64,000 nucleotides of DNA from Flavobacterium rakeshii. Lineage in GTDB: Bacteria; Bacteroidota; Bacteroidia; Flavobacteriales; Flavobacteriaceae. Below, one piece after another: positions 34,917 to 45,085 of the stretch. Below the pieces are notes generated by a model, which saw only the letters and a list, made by a program, of their open reading frames with translations, did no database searches and was not told where the DNA came from. The translations under genes were made by a program, and so were the position numbers. The stretch's first letter is position 1. Each line of letters begins with the position of its first letter. The stretch covers positions 178,568 through 242,567 of the forward strand of contig NZ_WOWP01000062.1 of the NCBI RefSeq assembly GCF_009741375.1, in the 5' to 3' direction.

Positions 34917-35593
34917 TTCTCAGATTTTGCTTTTAGACCTCTTTTAATAGGAGATACAGGAGTTAGAACTTTAGGCTTTAACAGTGGTTTTTGTTTGGCA
35001 TCGTTTTCGTCGGGTATCATATCCGGGTTAGCCATACGGATGGTGTCCAGAGCTTTAAGTAAATCTTCTTCACCTTTTTCTTTCGGAATCTCGCTTAGTT
35101 TCACCAGTTCATCCAGCTGATTTTGCAGAGAAATAGTTTCTTTAGAAATCTCCCCAATAGCACTAACAATTTTATCTTTTTGTACCACATCAAGATTAAT
35201 GTAAGTGTAAAGGGTTCTTATTTTAGTAACCACTACCATAATACGGCTTTTAACCTGCGGTTTATCAAAAAACGGAGGTATGTTTTTGTTTAGCTCATCG
35301 GCTTTTTCGGCTATGGCTTTTACTTTATTTCGGTATGCAGTTAGTGAGCCTGTAGGTTTATCGGTAAGTTCACTTTTAAAACTGTGCCATTCGTTCCAGC
35401 CGTCAAGTTTGGTTTTTACACGCGGTGTTACTGCCGGGACATTAAACTTCCAGTTTTCACTAATAACCTTTAATATGGCTTCACTCTGTTCTTTTGCCCT
35501 TAATGCCTCGGCTTCCCTTATTTTTTCATCGTCATTACAGGACAGGGCAAGGGTAGTAAAGCAAAATAATATAATGAGTTTTAAATACTTCAT
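34913..35593 (-). CDS. Predicted lipoprotein, function unknown
   Basis: 226 residues from the ATG at 35591-35593; a longer frame to 35665 adds 24 residues unlike a leader. Signal peptide with lipobox ALSC at residues 14-17 followed by NDDEK, so it should be anchored in the envelope. The rest is helical and charged with two coiled segments (EALRAKEQSEAILKVI; KETISLQNQLDELVKL), ending in a basic proline-rich tail. No family recognised. Its stop overlaps the mfd start, an unusual pairing of envelope and repair genes. Confidence 0.75.
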   Translation of the reverse strand: MKYLKLIILFCFTTLALSCNDDEKIREAEALRAKEQSEAILKVISENWKFNVPAVTPRVKTKLDGWNEWHSFKSELTDKPTGSLTAYRNKVKAIAEKADELNKNIPPFFDKPQVKSRIMVVVTKIRTLYTYINLDVVQKDKIVSAIGEISKETISLQNQLDELVKLSEIPKEKGEEDLLKALDTIRMANPDMIPDENDAKQKPLLKPKVLTPVSPIKRGLKAKSEN

Positions 35594-35765
35594 AGTGTTT
35601 TTATTGCAAAGCAAATTTACAAATGTTAGGCCAATATGCCTGCGTGCCCATAAAATAATTAGCATGAAATAAAAACCGACTTCATTTTAAGAATATGGCA
35701 ATAAGGTTGATAAGTAAATCACAATCTTTAAAAAAAATGTTTTATATAGCAGTTAAATAAATGGA

Positions 35766-35792
35766 TTTGATAATGCTAAAACGCTATCTTTG
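35766..35792 (+). promoter_or_regulatory. Promoter of the threonine dehydrogenase gene
   Basis: TTTG at 35766-35769 and TATCTTTG at 35785-35792, 15 bases between them (slightly short of the usual ~19). The -7 box ends 20 bases before the ATG. Confidence 0.5.
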
Positions 35793-35812
35793 CAGCCACT
35801 AAACTTAAAATT

Positions 35813-36760
35813 ATGGGTGCTATTCTAATTATTGGAGCCTGTGGGCAAATTGGGACAGAATTAACCAAAAAGCTGAGAAGCATTTACGGTACAGATAATG
35901 TAATCGCTTCAGACGTAAGAAAAACAGATCCTGAATTTGTTGAGTCGGGACCGTTTGAGGTTGTAAATGCTCTGGATTTTAATCAGATTGAACAGGTTAT
36001 TGAGCAATACAATGTAACCGATGTTTACCTGATGGCTGCATTACTATCGGCTACTGCCGAGAAAAACCCTGCTTTTGCATGGGATTTGAACATGAACTCT
36101 CTTTTCCATGTGCTTAACTTAGCCAAAGCCGGGAAAATCGAAAAAATATTTTGGCCTTCAAGTATCGCTGTGTTCGGGCCTACAACGCCAAAACAAAACA
36201 CACCGCAGTATACTGTAATGGAGCCTTCTACCGTATATGGTATTTCTAAACAATCAGGGGAAAGATGGTGCGAATACTACCATAACCTGTATGGTGTGGA
36301 TGTAAGAAGCATACGTTACCCGGGCCTTATAAGCTGGTCTACATTACCGGGTGGTGGTACTACCGATTATGCGGTTGATATTTACCACAAAGCACTGGAA
36401 AATGGTACGTACAACTGTTTTCTTAGTGAGGAAACAAGACTGCCGATGATGTATATGGATGATGCTATTCGTGCTACTGTGGAGATTATGCAGGCACCTG
36501 CCGAGAATATCAAAATACGTTCTTCATACAACCTTTCGGCAATGGATTTCACCCCGAAAGAGATTACAGAATCAATTAAGAAACATATGCCGGATTTCAC
36601 CATCTCTTATGAGCCTGACTTCCGCCAGAAGATAGCCGACAGCTGGCCGCAAAGTATTGACGACAGCAGTGCAAGAGAGGACTGGAACTGGAAACACGAG
36701 TTTGACCTTGATGCCATGACAACAGATATGTTAGAGCATTTAAGTGCTAAAGCAGAATAA
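35813..36760 (+). CDS. tdh: L-threonine 3-dehydrogenase, extended SDR type
   Basis: 315 residues. The NAD-binding turn GACGQIG is at 8-14, and the SDR pair Tyr142-Lys146 is in VYGISKQSGERW; the SSIAVFGP strand supplies the Ser/Thr position. Segments PGLISWSTLPGGGTTDYAVDI and RLPMMYMDDAIRATVEIM match the SDR-type threonine dehydrogenases described from Flavobacterium frigidimaris and other cold bacteria. It converts L-threonine and NAD+ to 2-amino-3-oxobutyrate. No kbl (the usual partner ligase) lies beside it. Own promoter and terminator. Confidence 0.88.
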   Translation: MGAILIIGACGQIGTELTKKLRSIYGTDNVIASDVRKTDPEFVESGPFEVVNALDFNQIEQVIEQYNVTDVYLMAALLSATAEKNPAFAWDLNMNSLFHVLNLAKAGKIEKIFWPSSIAVFGPTTPKQNTPQYTVMEPSTVYGISKQSGERWCEYYHNLYGVDVRSIRYPGLISWSTLPGGGTTDYAVDIYHKALENGTYNCFLSEETRLPMMYMDDAIRATVEIMQAPAENIKIRSSYNLSAMDFTPKEITESIKKHMPDFTISYEPDFRQKIADSWPQSIDDSSAREDWNWKHEFDLDAMTTDMLEHLSAKAE

Positions 36761-36761
36761 T

Positions 36762-36790
36762 AAAAAGCCCCGAATGTATCGGGGCTTTTT
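36762..36790 (+). terminator. Terminator of tdh
   Basis: Twelve-base stem AAAAAGCCCCGA / TCGGGGCTTTTT with loop ATGTA and T run. Confidence 0.87.
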
Positions 36791-36847
36791 TATTATAATT
36801 AACATAAAATTTTATAGTAAATTGGAGTACTAAAAATTTATATAAGT

Positions 36848-37918
36848 ATGAGTAAAAATTATAAAATTGTAAAACGGGCAGTATTGTTTATCTCGATCAT
36901 ATTTTCTTTACTTTTAATTGTGTTTACAGTTGATGTAATAAATGAAGTGCCTGATTGGATTTGGTTTGATATTGATTTTAATGATTCTAAAGTTGCTAAT
37001 TATGCTACACTTATAAGTGGATTACTTTCGTTTTTAGCAATACTATTTGTGATTTTTGGTATTGCAGAGCAAAGAGAACAAGTTGAAAAAGAAAGAGAGG
37101 AAAAAAACCAACAGACTATTGACGATTATAAAGATCGTTTACAATTATTAAAAAGTCTTCTTGTTAATATAACTGATATAATAGTTGAGCAAGGTAAAAG
37201 TATGAAAGTCTATTATGAATTAGAGTTAGAGCATCCAACACAGCCTAATGTAACACATTTTAGCGCAAACAAAAGCTTTAATCGGATACTTGAGATGGAT
37301 TATTTAATGAATTATCAATCTATTCAGTATTTTTTTAAAAGTGATGACAATTGGGAAAAAATGTTTCTTAATTTAAATAGTAATGTGGATTTTTACTCAG
37401 AATCTCTATTGGAACATAGAGCAAAATATCAAAATCATATAGAGGATAAAGTAAGAAGGCATAGAGAAATAGGTGAATTATGTTTGAGTTTTTTCAATAA
37501 TAGTAGTAAGATTATAGAGAGGTATCGTGTTAAGTTTGGCGTTTCGGATTATTTAAAACAAAGTTGGGTTATTATTTTTAATGATTTTATACCAGCTTAT
37601 TATGACTATATGGAAGAATGTAAATCAAAAGGAGAGCCGACTGATTTTAGAGTTCTTTCAGATGATTTTTTCTTGGTTTTTTTAAAAGGAGCAATGGAGT
37701 TAAGAAATGAAATTGGTTTTGATGATTATGGTAGTGAAGAACAGGTTGGCTTAGCTTCAATGATTAGAAAAAAGATTTATGAAGTTGAAATGTACTCTGT
37801 TCAATATGCAGATAATATCAAATATTATTACGAAGAATATTTTGATGAAAACTGTGATAACTTAAAGAATTTTAAAGGGATTACTGAAAAAATTCAAAGT
37901 AAGTTAAATGAAATATAG
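36848..37918 (+). CDS. Membrane-anchored helical protein, function unknown, AT-rich
   Basis: 356 residues. Two N-terminal membrane helices (about 11-33 and 51-75), then a charged coiled coil (EQREQVEKEREEKNQQ), then ~250 mostly helical residues rich in Tyr, Phe and Asp with no motif I know. The layout (two helices, coiled coil, cytoplasmic helical domain) resembles some abortive-infection-type membrane proteins, but I cannot assign it. Codon use is visibly more AT-rich than in the neighbours, suggesting acquisition. Stands alone, convergent with the NTF2-like gene. Confidence 0.7.
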   Translation: MSKNYKIVKRAVLFISIIFSLLLIVFTVDVINEVPDWIWFDIDFNDSKVANYATLISGLLSFLAILFVIFGIAEQREQVEKEREEKNQQTIDDYKDRLQLLKSLLVNITDIIVEQGKSMKVYYELELEHPTQPNVTHFSANKSFNRILEMDYLMNYQSIQYFFKSDDNWEKMFLNLNSNVDFYSESLLEHRAKYQNHIEDKVRRHREIGELCLSFFNNSSKIIERYRVKFGVSDYLKQSWVIIFNDFIPAYYDYMEECKSKGEPTDFRVLSDDFFLVFLKGAMELRNEIGFDDYGSEEQVGLASMIRKKIYEVEMYSVQYADNIKYYYEEYFDENCDNLKNFKGITEKIQSKLNEI

Positions 37919-37938
37919 TAACTATGGATAATTAAAAG

Positions 37939-38460
37939 CTATTTTTTTTCTTTCAGTTTCTGGATATAAGCATCTTCATATTTTGCCTTTAAAGGAATTA
38001 CCTCTGGGGTAACTTCATTAGGTATGGTCATGGAAAGTACATAGTGTTTTATTTTCCATTCGCCGCCCTGTTTTTCCAACACGCCCGATCCGCGGCAGCC
38101 TTTCATCCAGGTGTCAAGCAATTCATCAAACCACACAGTTTTACCATTTTTACTAAAGTAAACATTACGCTCAACAGCTTTAAAGTCCCATGCACGACCT
38201 TTGTCAAAGTAAGGTTTGGAGAAAGCAGCAAAGGCTTTTTTGTCCCAGTTCTCGGTAGCATCGGTACCTATGTAAATGCCATCGTCGGCTATTTTGTCAA
38301 AGTATCCGTTATAGTCGGCTTTAGCGGCTGCGGCATGCCAGTCGTTTAGTAATTGGTTAATAACAGCTTTTTCTTTCTCGGGGTTTAAAGAGGTATGTTT
38401 AGGTATAAGTAGTGTTGTTACTATAGATAAAACAGAAAGCAACAGAAATAATTTTTTCAT
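37939..38460 (-). CDS. Exported NTF2-like (SnoaL/DUF4440-type) protein
   Basis: 173 residues. N-terminal hydrophobic leader (LFLLLSVLSIVTTLLI), then the cone-shaped NTF2 fold: INQLLNDWHAAAAKADYNGYFDKIADDGIYIGTDATENWDKKAF, then strands KTVWFDELLDTWMKG and GEWKIKHYVLSMTIPN. Such proteins bind or transform small molecules, or serve as immunity-like or structural domains; no catalytic residues can be assigned. Divergent from the next gene by 29 bases. Confidence 0.82.
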   Translation of the reverse strand: MKKLFLLLSVLSIVTTLLIPKHTSLNPEKEKAVINQLLNDWHAAAAKADYNGYFDKIADDGIYIGTDATENWDKKAFAAFSKPYFDKGRAWDFKAVERNVYFSKNGKTVWFDELLDTWMKGCRGSGVLEKQGGEWKIKHYVLSMTIPNEVTPEVIPLKAKYEDAYIQKLKEKK

Positions 38461-38489
38461 AAATACGTTTTACGTAAAAATAGTAATTA

Positions 38490-39398
38490 ATGAGACACCT
38501 TTACCTTATACTGCTTTTTAGTTATGCAGCCTGTTTTTCACAACAGGTAAAAATTACGGCTTACAGGCTTATAAATGAAAATAACGACGGTCCATGTTCA
38601 ATCGCTACCTATCTAAAAGAAGCTGATACAGATTATTTTTATAATTATGTCACAGCTCAGTCAACCGACACCATAATGGCAAACAGACTGCTTGCAATAA
38701 ACAGGGAGGCAAAAAAGAAAAAGGGAGTTGAATTTTGGTGCGAGCCGGGTACTTTAGGCGGAGATATGATTCACAATATGATAGTTATTGAAAAGGATGC
38801 CGTTAGAGATACTATTTATTTAACCCAACAAAATACTTATATAGTTTTTCCTGATGAACATAAGGCATACCCAGATAATAAACTTGTTTTAAGAAAATCG
38901 CTTACAGGGACTATTAAAGAATTTTTTGACTTTGACTTTCAGAAAGATTTACGGTCTATGTTTATGAGTGATATAGAAAAGATGCCTTTAAATAAGGTAT
39001 TCTTTAAAGGTAAAAACATCAAAGGTTTTACTAAAAATAAATTTGAAAAAGAGTTTGGGAAGCTCAATAAACTGGATGAAAATGAGAGCGATGACGGACT
39101 TGTTGTAAATTATAGTTTTGAAGGAGATATATATAGTTTTACTAATGATGTACTGGATAGTGTTGAAGTAAATAATCCAGATTCCGGATGGGAAATAGAT
39201 GGTTTATACATAGGTAGTAAGCAGGAACTATTTTCAGAAAATTATCCCATATCAATGTCTTTTAATGTTATTAGTTCAAAGAAATTTGAAGACTATAAAA
39301 AGGAACAGTTACACTGGCTTCGTTTTAATGAAAGCGCAGGTTCTATAGGTTACTGGATTAAAGACGGTGTTTTAAACAGATTTGTAATACATTATTAA
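38490..39398 (+). CDS. Exported protein of unknown function
   Basis: 302 residues with a signal peptide (MRHLYLILLFSYAACFSQQ). The rest is soluble, mixed helix and strand, with many aromatic and acidic residues and no cysteine pair or catalytic motif that I recognise. Codon use is AT-rich. Its last four bases overlap the stop of the convergent mgtE gene (both stops lie in a TTAA). Confidence 0.65.
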   Translation: MRHLYLILLFSYAACFSQQVKITAYRLINENNDGPCSIATYLKEADTDYFYNYVTAQSTDTIMANRLLAINREAKKKKGVEFWCEPGTLGGDMIHNMIVIEKDAVRDTIYLTQQNTYIVFPDEHKAYPDNKLVLRKSLTGTIKEFFDFDFQKDLRSMFMSDIEKMPLNKVFFKGKNIKGFTKNKFEKEFGKLNKLDENESDDGLVVNYSFEGDIYSFTNDVLDSVEVNNPDSGWEIDGLYIGSKQELFSENYPISMSFNVISSKKFEDYKKEQLHWLRFNESAGSIGYWIKDGVLNRFVIHY

Positions 39399-40747
39399 AA
39401 CCCTAATATTGCTCTTGCGATAGTAAAATAAATAAGGATACCGCAAATATCGTTACTGGTGGTGATAAACGGACCTGTAGCCAAAGCGGGGTCAACTCCC
39501 ACCTTATTTAGTAGGATAGGGATAAATGTACCTATAAGCGATGCAATGATAATAACCGAAACCAGTGATATACTTACGGTTAAGCCCAGGTCATAATCTA
39601 CATCTAAAAGGAAATGGCTTCCTAAAATTAAGATTATGGCAAGTATAGTACCGTTGAGAAGGCTTAACGAAACTTCTTTAATAAGCCTGCTGAAAAGCGA
39701 CCCACTAATGGTATTGTTAGCAATACCCTGTACAATAATCGCAGACGATTGTACGCCTACATTACCTGCCATTGCAGCAATAAGCGGAGTGTAGAAAAAC
39801 AGTTCGCTGTGTGCTTTCATGGCGGCATCAAAAAGTCCCATTACTTTTACGGTAATAAATCCGCCCAAAAGGGCTAGAACGAGCCATGGCAGTCTCGCGC
39901 GGGTAAGTTCGATTATGCTGTCATCAGCCTCTACGTCTTGCGAGATACCTGCTGCCAGCTGATAATCCTTGTCGGCCTCTTCCTTAATAACGTCTACGAT
40001 GTCATCAATGGTAATACGGCCCACGAGCCTGCCCAGCTCATCTACAACCGGAATTGCTTCCAGGTCATATTTTTGCATTATACGTGCTACCTCCACATCG
40101 GGGGTATCCACTTTTACAAAATCCACTTTAGGGATATAAACTTCACTAATTGGGGTTTTGGTAGAGGTGGTAAGCAGGTCTTTAAGCGATAGTCGCCCTT
40201 TTAGCCTGTTCTCATCGTCTACCACATAAATGGAGTGTACACGCTGTACGTTTACAGCCTGTTCTCTCATTTCTTTTACACAGGTAAGTACGTTCCAGTT
40301 TTCGTTAACCTTTACAAGCTCCTTACCCATTAAACCACCGGCACTGTCTTCATCATAGCGCAAAAGATCAACAATGTCTTTTGCGTGCTCTACGTCTACA
40401 AGTTCAGAGATTACCTCTTCCTTACGGTCCTGAGGCAGTTCGGCAATAATATCGGCAGCGTCATCGGTACTAAGTTCGTCAAGCTCTTCGGCAATTTCTT
40501 TTGATGAAAGTTCGCGAAGGATTTTCTCCCTTACTTCTTCATCAATTTCCAGAAGTATCTCGGCCGTCTTTTCGCTGTCAAGTATGTGGAAAATATAAAT
40601 AGCGCCGGAGTCGTCCAGCTCGCCCATAATTTCGGCGATATCAGCATAGTGAATATCCTCAAGGAGATCCTGTAATTCCTTTTCACGGTTTTCACTTATT
40701 AATTGCTCTATCTGAGCAATAAAATCCCTGCTGATTTTAAACTCCAT
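39395..40747 (-). CDS. mgtE: Magnesium transporter MgtE
   Basis: 450 residues. N-terminal helical superhelix (~1-130; [20 protein letters not shown]), a CBS pair (~135-255; [36 protein letters not shown]) and five membrane helices (~285-450) with [21 protein letters not shown], the conserved pore segment. It is a Mg2+-gated channel in the inner membrane. Start overlaps the rsmA stop by 11 bases. Last gene of a TPR-DUF4286-rsmA-mgtE operon. Confidence 0.96.
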   Translation of the reverse strand: MEFKISRDFIAQIEQLISENREKELQDLLEDIHYADIAEIMGELDDSGAIYIFHILDSEKTAEILLEIDEEVREKILRELSSKEIAEELDELSTDDAADIIAELPQDRKEEVISELVDVEHAKDIVDLLRYDEDSAGGLMGKELVKVNENWNVLTCVKEMREQAVNVQRVHSIYVVDDENRLKGRLSLKDLLTTSTKTPISEVYIPKVDFVKVDTPDVEVARIMQKYDLEAIPVVDELGRLVGRITIDDIVDVIKEEADKDYQLAAGISQDVEADDSIIELTRARLPWLVLALLGGFITVKVMGLFDAAMKAHSELFFYTPLIAAMAGNVGVQSSAIIVQGIANNTISGSLFSRLIKEVSLSLLNGTILAIILILGSHFLLDVDYDLGLTVSISLVSVIIIASLIGTFIPILLNKVGVDPALATGPFITTSNDICGILIYFTIARAILGF

Positions 40748-41522
40748 TAGCCGCTATTTTTTTTGTTAGTTCAATAAAGTCTTCCGTAGACAGTTGCTCC
40801 GGACGAAGGTCAAAGATACTATCTTCCTTTAAATTATCAGAAAGATTAAATGTTTTTAAACTGTTACGAAGTGTTTTTCTGCGCTGGTTAAAGGCAGTTT
40901 TTACCACATTAAAAAACAGTTTCTCGTTTACAGGCAGTTTATAGTTTTCCTTTCTCTTTAAACGCAACACGCCCGATTTTACCTTTGGAGGTGGGTTAAA
41001 TACGTTTTCAGGTACGGTAAACAGGTATTCTGCCTCATAAAATGCCTGAGTTAATACTGATAGGATTCCGTAGGTTTTGGTGCCCTTTTTTTCACAAACA
41101 CGCTCGGCAACTTCCTTTTGGAACATTCCTGCAAACTCAGGGATACGGTCGCGCATTTCAAGCGCACGGAACACAATTTGAGACGAAATGTTATATGGGA
41201 AGTTTCCTATTATAGCAAAAGGTTCATCGCCAAAAACCTTGGTAATATCATACCTTAAAAAATCTTCAGATATAATTTTGCCGTGTAGCTTAAAGTAATG
41301 TGCGTTAAGGTATTCAACCGATTCGTTATCAATCTCAATAACATAGGTCTCTATGGGTTTTTCCAAAAGATATTTGGTAAGTACGCCCATACCGGGACCT
41401 ATTTCCAGTACTTTTTTATACCCTTCCAGTGTTAGGGCATCGGCGATGTTCTTAGCAATATTTTCGTCTGTAAGGAAATGCTGCCCAAGGTGTTTTTTGG
41501 CTCTAACTTTATCCATCTTCAT
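40737..41522 (-). CDS. rsmA: 16S rRNA dimethyladenosine transferase
   Basis: 261 residues. Begins with [21 protein letters not shown] site [16 protein letters not shown]; the catalytic NxPY motif is in [15 protein letters not shown]. Dimethylates the two adjacent adenines near the 3' end of 16S rRNA. Two possible ATGs two codons apart (41522, 41516). Co-transcribed with mgtE, as is common in this family. Confidence 0.97.
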   Translation of the reverse strand: MKMDKVRAKKHLGQHFLTDENIAKNIADALTLEGYKKVLEIGPGMGVLTKYLLEKPIETYVIEIDNESVEYLNAHYFKLHGKIISEDFLRYDITKVFGDEPFAIIGNFPYNISSQIVFRALEMRDRIPEFAGMFQKEVAERVCEKKGTKTYGILSVLTQAFYEAEYLFTVPENVFNPPPKVKSGVLRLKRKENYKLPVNEKLFFNVVKTAFNQRRKTLRNSLKTFNLSDNLKEDSIFDLRPEQLSTEDFIELTKKIAANGV

Positions 41523-41571
41523 TTATATATGAGCCTGCAAGCTGTACAGGCTACAGGCAGCGGGTTGTTTA

Positions 41572-41889
41572 TTAACGTTTAAACTCGTGTACTAATTCAA
41601 GTTCGGTTCTAAAGGCAAGCATCTTGTCGCCAAAAAGCCTCATGCCTTCTTCCCTAAACTTAGGAGCATCTTCCTGATAGTACCTTTCCAGCATTTCTTT
41701 ACTTTCTGTAAAGTATTGTATAGAGTAGGTAGTACCACCCATTTCCTCAACGATTAGCACTCGTACCATTTTAGCTTCGGTAAACTTTCCGGTAGCCAGT
41801 ATTTCCGGAATATGCTTGTCTTTCATCCAGTTAACCCACTGGTCGTGAACAGAATCGTCTATATTTATTGTTACGTTATATATTATCAT
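41572..41889 (-). CDS. DUF4286-family small protein
   Basis: 105 residues from the ATG at 41887-41889 (MIIYNVTINIDDSVHDQWVNWM); the longer frame to 41937 adds 16 unlike residues. The fold pattern is that of a dimeric ferredoxin-like alpha-beta barrel domain: strand, helix WVNWMKDKHIPEILATG, strand pair TTYSIQYFTES, helix, end strand. Conserved in Flavobacteriaceae next to rsmA. Function unknown. Confidence 0.85.
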   Translation of the reverse strand: MIIYNVTINIDDSVHDQWVNWMKDKHIPEILATGKFTEAKMVRVLIVEEMGGTTYSIQYFTESKEMLERYYQEDAPKFREEGMRLFGDKMLAFRTELELVHEFKR

Positions 41890-41957
41890 GAAATGTAAGT
41901 TTGGTGATTTACTATTCCTTTTGTTAGGAACAATCAATGCAAAGGTACAATTATTAA

Positions 41958-43736
41958 CTAACTATTTGCATCACCTCGAAGGCGCCTATATTGTTTTCGG
42001 GCCTCAACAAAGTGAATACTGTCTTCATGATTAAAAATGACCTTTTCATACAGGGGCATTGCCTTTTCGGGGTCTTCCAGTATTTTGTTGTATATCTCTG
42101 CCGAATAGAACAGGGCTTCGTCAATATAAATCCCTTCGGCATAATTGTCTATTATCTGTTTGTAGTATTGAAGGGCAAGGTCAAACTGTTTCAAATCTTC
42201 ATACATACGGCCTACACGCAGCAGGGTAACATCCTGTATGCTTTCGGTTTTGTCGTTAGCCAGTATATCCTTAAAGCCGTCAAGAGCTTCCTGTTTTTTG
42301 TTTTGGTACAGTTTATAGTCGGCGCGGGCAAATTTCTTTAAGGCAGTTTGGGTGCTGTCTTCAACCGTGTTATCTATAATCAATAAGTAAAGTTCAAGGG
42401 CATCGTTAGCTATAAGCTGTGATGACGATGATTTTAAGACTTTAAGCTGTTTTTGAGCCCATTCAAAATCGCCTTTAAAATAACTGGCTTTTGCAACCTT
42501 AAGGCTTGCCTCGTGTGCTACCTCATCGTTTTTAAGTTCGTCTTCAATTTGGGCATAATAAATAATTGCCTGGTTAAATTTCTCATCCAGTAATAATATA
42601 TCGGCCAGTTTCATTTTTACCTCGGCCTTCTGGTAGCGGTTAAGTCCAATTTCCAGCGCCTGATTAAGCGTTGCAATACCGGTATTGCTCTCTTTAAGGT
42701 GGAAAGCTTCAAAGTCGGCTTTGAGTATTTGCAGGTCCAGCGTGTTTGGGCCGCTGCCATATTGTTCCAAAAGGTCGTTTATACGTTGTTTTATAGCAGC
42801 AAAATCACCTTCATTAGCATCTTTAATATCTTCAGATATCAGGTATTGGTGTGCATATAACTGCACCGAAGCCACATCACTGTTTTCAAGAATGTAAGTA
42901 AAAATTTCCTTTGCTGTTTCTGTTTCATTTTCTTCGGCAGCAAGCCTTGCCAGTGTAATGATGTTAGTAAAAGTATTTGCATCACGTCTGAAAATTGCTT
43001 TTTGCTGAATGAATGCCTTACCGTAATCCTTTTGCTGAACATAGTACCAGCTTAGAAATTCGTTCCAGAAAATATCCTGATTTTTTTGAGTATTTACCAG
43101 CAGGGCTTTGCGAAGCGCTTCGTTAAAGGACTCCTGAGCATCCTGCATCATGAACCTTGAAAGCTGGTTTTTTACAACAGGCAGGTTATGCGGATTGTTA
43201 TAAGCGAAACTAAGCAGTTTTTCAATCATCAAATCCATATTACCCAGTTGTCCCTGTAATATGGCTGTTTGATAATCAAAGTTCATGCTTTTGTTTATGG
43301 CTGTAGCTGTTTCATAGGCCTTAATGGCTCTTTCGGGCAAAATTTTCTGCTCAAAATTTTGGGCTACTGCATATACATTTGTGGCGTTTTCATTGATTGA
43401 ATTAATCGCTTTTTCGTAATTGCTTTCGGCTTTTTCAGTATTGCCCTGTAACTGATAGTTGTAACCCAGTTCTACATATAAAAATGGTCTTTTTGTTTTT
43501 TCCAGCCTTTCGTTAATCAGTTCTTCAGCCTTATTGTATTGTTGCATTTGCTGATAGCAGGCTACGGTTTTTTGAAGAAAAAAGGTATTACCCGGATGTG
43601 AAGCCTCTAAATCCTGATATATAAGCAGGGCTTTTTCAAACTCGCCTCTCTCAAAATAGTTTTGAGCCAGCTGTTCGTTTTGGGCAAACACCGCAACCGA
43701 CCATATAAGGGCTATAAAGGCAAATACTTTTTTCAT
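41958..43736 (-). CDS. Exported TPR-repeat protein
   Basis: 592 residues. Signal peptide ending in VFAQNEQ. Tetratricopeptide repeats run through almost the whole protein, clear at the start (AQNYFERGEFEKALLIYQDLEASHPGN) and end (GRMYEDLKQFDLALQYYKQIIDNYAEG). A periplasmic or outer-membrane scaffold is likely. Between serS (with terminator) and DUF4286-rsmA, so it probably starts that operon. Confidence 0.88.
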   Translation of the reverse strand: MKKVFAFIALIWSVAVFAQNEQLAQNYFERGEFEKALLIYQDLEASHPGNTFFLQKTVACYQQMQQYNKAEELINERLEKTKRPFLYVELGYNYQLQGNTEKAESNYEKAINSINENATNVYAVAQNFEQKILPERAIKAYETATAINKSMNFDYQTAILQGQLGNMDLMIEKLLSFAYNNPHNLPVVKNQLSRFMMQDAQESFNEALRKALLVNTQKNQDIFWNEFLSWYYVQQKDYGKAFIQQKAIFRRDANTFTNIITLARLAAEENETETAKEIFTYILENSDVASVQLYAHQYLISEDIKDANEGDFAAIKQRINDLLEQYGSGPNTLDLQILKADFEAFHLKESNTGIATLNQALEIGLNRYQKAEVKMKLADILLLDEKFNQAIIYYAQIEDELKNDEVAHEASLKVAKASYFKGDFEWAQKQLKVLKSSSSQLIANDALELYLLIIDNTVEDSTQTALKKFARADYKLYQNKKQEALDGFKDILANDKTESIQDVTLLRVGRMYEDLKQFDLALQYYKQIIDNYAEGIYIDEALFYSAEIYNKILEDPEKAMPLYEKVIFNHEDSIHFVEARKQYRRLRGDANS

Positions 43737-43753
43737 AAACCAATTTTATTAAA

Positions 43754-43795
43754 AAAAACGCGGGTAATACCTGTTTTAGCATTACCCGCGTTTTT
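43754..43795 (-). terminator. Terminator of serS
   Basis: Fifteen-base stem AAAAACGCGGGTAAT / ATTACCCGCGTTTTT with a 12-base loop, in the gap between the serS stop and the TPR gene. Confidence 0.85.
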
Positions 43796-43813
43796 GGTAT
43801 AGTAACAAATTTA

Positions 43814-45085
43814 CTAATTAATTATATCAAAACCGGTGTACGGACGTAAAACTTCCGGTACTACAATACCTTCCGGAGTTTGGTAGTTTTCAAGTATACC
43901 CGCCAGTACCCTAGGCAATGCCAGTGAGCTTCCGTTTAGGGTGTGTGCCAGTTGGTTTTTACCATCCTTGTCACGGAAACGAAGCTTAAGCCTGTTTGCC
44001 TGGAACGTCTCGAAGTTAGAAACCGAACTGATTTCCAGCCAACGGTCCTGTGCGGTTGAAAACACCTCAAAGTCATAAGTAAGTGCCGCTGTGAAGCCCA
44101 TATCGCCACCGCATAGGCGTAATATTCTGTAAGGAAGTTTTAATTCCTGTAAAAGCATTTTTACATGTTCAACCATTCCGTCAAGAGCAGCATAACTGTT
44201 ATCAGGGTGTTCTACCCTTACAATTTCTACCTTGTCAAACTGGTGTAAACGGTTAAGTCCGCGCACGTGTGCACCATACGATCCTGCTTCTCTCCTAAAA
44301 CAAGGAGTGTAGGCCGTGCAAAGTACAGGCAGTTCGTTTTCCTGAACAATAACATCTCTAAAAAAGTTGGTTACAGGAACCTCGGCAGTAGGGATAAGGT
44401 ACATATCATCCATACCTACATGGTACATTTGTCCTTCTTTATCCGGTAGCTGCCCTGTACCATAACCCGAAGCCTCGTTAACAAGGTGAGGCACTTGGTA
44501 TTCTTTATAGCCTGCTTCTGTATTTTTGTCTAAGAAATAGGTAATAAGCGCACGCTGTAGCCTTGCACCCTTGCCTTTGTATACAGGGAAACCTGCTCCG
44601 GCAATTTTAGTACCCAGTTCAAAATCAATAATGTCATATTTTTTTGCCAGTTCCCAGTGTGGTAATGCACCTTCAAAAAGAGTAGGGATATCACCTTCAC
44701 TATAAACCTCTTCGTTATCATCGGCGGTTTTTCCTGACGGAACAATATCTGCCGGAATATTAGGTATTTTGTAAAGCAGTTGCTGTAACTCTTCAGACAC
44801 TCTGTTAAGTTCGTCACCTAAATCTTTACTCTGCTCTTTTAACTGACCCGTTTTTTCTTTTAAAAGCATGGCTTTTTCCTTTTCGCCTGCTTTCATCAGT
44901 CCACCAATATCTTTTGACAGCTTATTGGATTCGGATAAAACAGTGTCAAGCTCCACTTGTGTGGACCTTCTTTTTTCGTCAAGGGCAATTACTTCGTCTA
45001 CCATCCCGGTAGCATCTAAACCTCTTTTGCCCAAAGCCTCAATTACTTTCTCTCTGTTTTCTCTAATAAATACTGTCTGTAACAT
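43814..45085 (-). CDS. serS: Seryl-tRNA synthetase
   Basis: 423 residues from the ATG at 45083-45085 (MLQTVFIRENREKVIEAL); a frame to 45112 adds nine unlike residues. N-terminal antiparallel coiled coil (~30-100) that grips the tRNA long arm, then class II core with motif 2 CFRREAGSYGAHVRGLNRLHQF and motif 3 ALPRVLAGILENYQ. Complete. A TAAATTTG box on the minus strand at 45110-45117 could be its -7 element. Confidence 0.98.
   Translation of the reverse strand: MLQTVFIRENREKVIEALGKRGLDATGMVDEVIALDEKRRSTQVELDTVLSESNKLSKDIGGLMKAGEKEKAMLLKEKTGQLKEQSKDLGDELNRVSEELQQLLYKIPNIPADIVPSGKTADDNEEVYSEGDIPTLFEGALPHWELAKKYDIIDFELGTKIAGAGFPVYKGKGARLQRALITYFLDKNTEAGYKEYQVPHLVNEASGYGTGQLPDKEGQMYHVGMDDMYLIPTAEVPVTNFFRDVIVQENELPVLCTAYTPCFRREAGSYGAHVRGLNRLHQFDKVEIVRVEHPDNSYAALDGMVEHVKMLLQELKLPYRILRLCGGDMGFTAALTYDFEVFSTAQDRWLEISSVSNFETFQANRLKLRFRDKDGKNQLAHTLNGSSLALPRVLAGILENYQTPEGIVVPEVLRPYTGFDIIN

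Noticed and set aside
41532..41552. AGCCTG/AGGCT-type small stem between DUF4286 and rsmA
   Set aside because: Only six bases long with no T run; not enough for a terminator call.
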